The notes under the pieces: generated by a model | The model's database searches: none | Seen by the model: only the letters and a program-made list of their open reading frames with translations | Told to the model about the DNA's origin: nothing | Assembly (NCBI GenBank): GCA_965237625.1 | Contig: CBDEGD010000006.1 | Location: 62,001-126,000 of the forward strand | Direction of reading: 5' to 3' | Length of the DNA stretch: 64,000 bases | From: JABDIP01 sp965237625 | GTDB lineage: Bacteria; Pseudomonadota; Alphaproteobacteria; DSM-16000; Inquilinaceae | In this document: positions 61,547 through 64,000 of the stretch, one piece after another | How positions within the stretch are numbered: the first letter of the stretch is position 1 | Layout of the letters: each line of letters starts with the position of its first letter | Program-made: the position numbers and the translations under genes

Positions 61547-64000
61547 ATGCCCGACACGAAATCCCCCTCCGAGGAGCGCACCTATTATCTGGTGGACGGC
61601 TCCGGCTTCATCTTCCGGGCCTTCCACGCCCTGCCGGCGATGAACCGCAAATCCGACGGCGTGCCGATCAATGCCGTGTATGGCTTCACCGGCATGCTGC
61701 TGAAGCTGATCGCCGACATCCAGGCTGACCACATCGCGGTGATCTTCGACGCCAAGCAGGAGAATTTCCGCAACGACATCTATCCGGAATACAAGGCAAA
61801 CCGGTCCGAGACGCCGGAGGAGCTGATCCCGCAATTCCCCCTGATTCGCGAGGCGACGGCGGCCTTCAACCTGCCGCAGCTGGAGATGGAGGGCTTCGAG
61901 GCCGACGACATCATCGCCACCTATTGCCGGCTCGCGCGGGAGCGAGGCGACAAGGCGGTGGTTGTTTCGTCCGACAAGGATCTGATGCAGCTGGTCGGCG
62001 AGGGCGTCGCCATGATGGACCCGATGAAGAACAAGGATATCGGTCCGGCCGAGGTGATGGAGAAATTCGGCGTGCCGCCGAACAAGGTGATCGACGTCCA
62101 GGCCCTGGCCGGCGACAGCGTCGACAACGTGCCCGGCGTGCCGGGCATCGGCGTGAAGACCGCCGCCCTGCTGATCAACGAATACGGCGATCTGGACACC
62201 CTGTTGGAGCGCGCCGGGGAGATCAAGCAGCCCAAACGCCGCGAGGCGCTGATCGAGAATGCGGAGCTCGCGCGGGTGTCGCGCCAACTTGTCCGCCTGG
62301 AAGACCAGGTCGACGTGCCGCTGTCCCTCGACGATCTGCACGTCCACGATTTCGACCGCCAGAAGCTGCTGGATTTCACCCGCGAGCAGGGCTTCAAGAC
62401 CATGTCCGCCCGGGTCGAGGCCCAGATGGACGGCGCGGCGACGCCGGCCCCCGCCTCCTCGGCGGAGGGCAGCGGTGTGGCAGCAGCATCCGATGCGCCA
62501 GTGGGTGAGGCCGTCTATGAACTGGTGCAGGACGAGGCGGCCTTGCAGGTCTGGGTCGATCGGGCAATGGAAGCCGGCGCCGTCGCTGTCGATACCGAGA
62601 CAACCGGGCTGGACGCCGCTGCCGCAAAACTGGTCGGCATCTGCCTCTCAACCGCGCCGGGAAATGGCTGTTACATCCCGGTCGGCCATACCGGGGCGGG
62701 GGGCGAGGGCACCCTGGCCCTGGATGACAATGACGGTGCGCCGCCGCAGATCGCCCTCGATCGCGCCGTAGAGATGCTGAAGCCGATGCTGGAGGACCCG
62801 TCGGTCCTGAAGATCGGCCAGAACCTGAAATACGACTATCACATCCTGGCCAGGCACGGGATCAGGCTTCACCCCGTCGACGACACCATGCTGATCTCCT
62901 ACGTGCTGGACGGCGGCGCCCATGGCCACGGCATGGACGATCTGGCCGAGCTGCATCTGGGCCACACCACGGTCAAGTTCAGCGACATCACCGGCAAGGG
63001 GAGGGCCCGGATCACCTTCGACCGGGTGCCGCTGGACAAGGCCCTGGGCTACGCGGCGGAGGACGCCGACATCACCCTGCGCCTGCACCGGGCCCTGAAA
63101 CCGCGCCTGGTGACCGAGCGCATGTCCACCATCTACGAGACCATCGAGCGGCCGCTGGTCCAGGTGGTGGGAGAGATGGAGCTGGCCGGCATCAAGGCCG
63201 ACCGCGCGGTGCTGGAGCGGCTGTCGGGTGAGTTCGCCGGCCGGCTGGAGACCCTGGAGGCGGAGATCCACAAGCTCGCCGGCCACCCCTTCAATGTCGG
63301 CTCACCGAAACAGCTGGGCGAGGTGCTGTTCGACGAGTTGGGCATCGACCCCGGCCCCAAGGCCAAGAAGGGCAAGACCGGCGCCTGGTCCACCCATTCC
63401 GACGTGCTGGAGCCGCTGGCAGCGCAAGGCCACGACATCGCCGCCCGGGTGGTCGACTGGCGCCAGCTATCGAAGCTCAAGGGCACCTATACCGACGCCC
63501 TGACCGGCCAGATCAATGAGCGCACCGGCCGGGTGCACACCTCCTACAGCCTGGCCGCCACCAATACCGGCCGCATGTCGTCCAACGACCCGAACCTGCA
63601 GAACATCCCGATCCGCACGGAGGAGGGGCGCAAGATCCGCTATGCCTTCGTCGCCGAGCCGGGGCACAAGCTGATCTCGATCGACTATTCCCAGATCGAG
63701 CTGCGCCTGGTGGCGGTGATCGCCGGCATCGGCGCGCTGAAGCAGGCCTTCCTGGACGGGCTCGACATCCACGCCCTGACCGCATCCCAGGTCTTCGGCG
63801 TGCCCCTGGCCGAGATGACGCCGGAGATCCGCCGCCGCGCCAAGGCGATCAATTTTGGCATCATCTACGGCATCAGCGCCTTCGGCCTCGCCAACCAGCT
63901 CGCCATCCCGCAATCGGAGGCCCGCGACTTCATCACCCAGTATTTGGAGCGCTTCTCCGAACTGAAAACCTGGATGCAGGAAACTAAGATCAAGTGCCGA
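61547..64000 (+). CDS. polA: DNA polymerase I (first 818 codons; gene runs off the window)
   Basis: Fills gaps and removes RNA primers during replication and repair. The 5'-nuclease domain (about 10-300) opens YYLVDGSGFIFRAFHALPAM and contains EGFEADDIIATY, SSDKDLMQLV and GIGVKTAALL. A proofreading 3'-5' exonuclease follows (about 345-530) with intact AVDTETTGLD, GQNLKYDYHIL and YAAEDADITL, so editing should be active. The polymerase domain shows RMSSNDPNLQNIPIRT, motif A LISIDYSQIELR and the O-helix RRRAKAINFGIIYG. Only the C-terminal part is missing. The start is ATG 61547. Confidence 0.97.
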   Translation, partial: MPDTKSPSEERTYYLVDGSGFIFRAFHALPAMNRKSDGVPINAVYGFTGMLLKLIADIQADHIAVIFDAKQENFRNDIYPEYKANRSETPEELIPQFPLIREATAAFNLPQLEMEGFEADDIIATYCRLARERGDKAVVVSSDKDLMQLVGEGVAMMDPMKNKDIGPAEVMEKFGVPPNKVIDVQALAGDSVDNVPGVPGIGVKTAALLINEYGDLDTLLERAGEIKQPKRREALIENAELARVSRQLVRLEDQVDVPLSLDDLHVHDFDRQKLLDFTREQGFKTMSARVEAQMDGAATPAPASSAEGSGVAAASDAPVGEAVYELVQDEAALQVWVDRAMEAGAVAVDTETTGLDAAAAKLVGICLSTAPGNGCYIPVGHTGAGGEGTLALDDNDGAPPQIALDRAVEMLKPMLEDPSVLKIGQNLKYDYHILARHGIRLHPVDDTMLISYVLDGGAHGHGMDDLAELHLGHTTVKFSDITGKGRARITFDRVPLDKALGYAAEDADITLRLHRALKPRLVTERMSTIYETIERPLVQVVGEMELAGIKADRAVLERLSGEFAGRLETLEAEIHKLAGHPFNVGSPKQLGEVLFDELGIDPGPKAKKGKTGAWSTHSDVLEPLAAQGHDIAARVVDWRQLSKLKGTYTDALTGQINERTGRVHTSYSLAATNTGRMSSNDPNLQNIPIRTEEGRKIRYAFVAEPGHKLISIDYSQIELRLVAVIAGIGALKQAFLDGLDIHALTASQVFGVPLAEMTPEIRRRAKAINFGIIYGISAFGLANQLAIPQSEARDFITQYLERFSELKTWMQETKIKCR

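Overview
The window is high-GC (about 65%) DNA from an alphaproteobacterium, most likely a Rhodospirillales-type lineage. The pointers are: hemC-hemD-(COG4223/Mic60-like) facing tsaD-gpsA; a DUF1674 (SdhAF4-type) gene next to rsmB; rpe, a heparinase II/III-type protein and purH in a row; a 180-kDa-class NAD-glutamate dehydrogenase; a CHCC zinc-finger protein of the NDUFS6 type; and a CtrA-like receiver that starts with a 'VEND' motif. No rRNA, CRISPR array, prophage or complete insertion sequence is visible. There is one tRNA (Arg, CCG).

Layout. 1-2.0 kb (minus): heme genes hemC, hemD and the start of a hemD-linked membrane protein. 2.1-4.2 kb (plus): tsaD and gpsA. 4.2-9.2 kb (minus): an unusual three-gene operon with an ATP-grasp ligase, an MFS transporter fused to two extracytoplasmic sensor modules, and a periplasmic ABC-type binding protein without ABC partners. 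9.2-15.3 kb (plus): two adjacent PAS-rich histidine-kinase-like proteins, the second of which has lost the phosphoacceptor histidine. 15.4-22.1 kb: EVE protein, a secreted EF-hand-like protein, acetyl-CoA synthetase, a frameshifted TPR protein and an EamA transporter. 22.1-33.2 kb: housekeeping genes (DUF1674, rsmB, rpe, heparinase-like, hydrolase, purH), an UMF1-type MFS protein, a universal stress protein and an alanine/glycine:cation symporter. 33.5-38.3 kb: giant NAD-GDH. 38.6-46.5 kb: an RHH protein, then an operon that I read as an undescribed envelope-spanning system. 46.8-52.0 kb: a complete peptide ABC importer. 52.2-58.4 kb: CtrA-receiver/PilZ protein, msrA, an Rv2525c-like protein, the DUF2157/DUF4401/GDYXXLXY trio and a metallo-beta-lactamase-fold protein. 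58.4-64 kb: tRNA-Arg, a lipoprotein hydrolase, an orphan ABC ATPase, the zinc-finger protein and the first 818 codons of polA.

The best candidate for a new system is 39.0-45.7 kb. It encodes a secreted 17-kDa-antigen-like protein, a Ser/Thr kinase with a single membrane helix and a periplasmic right-handed beta-helix, two FHA proteins, one ExbB/TolQ/MotA-type channel subunit, and two proteins that each have an ExbD/MotB-like transmembrane helix with a conserved Asp followed by a coiled coil and a von Willebrand A domain. This looks like a proton-driven 5:2-type motor with a possible heterodimer of vWA subunits, gated by phospho-Thr signalling.

The second striking signal is non-coding. Two 263-265 bp elements (23793-24055 and 60755-61019) share the same Y-shaped fold: a 32-34 bp outer stem and two inner arms whose stems differ in sequence but stay complementary and whose tips carry a common hairpin module. 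Both lie a few bases before a start codon. A different set of CTAG-bounded palindromes sits at the 3' ends of acs, rpe and purH and overlaps stop codons. Three further REP-type inverted repeats lie in other gaps.
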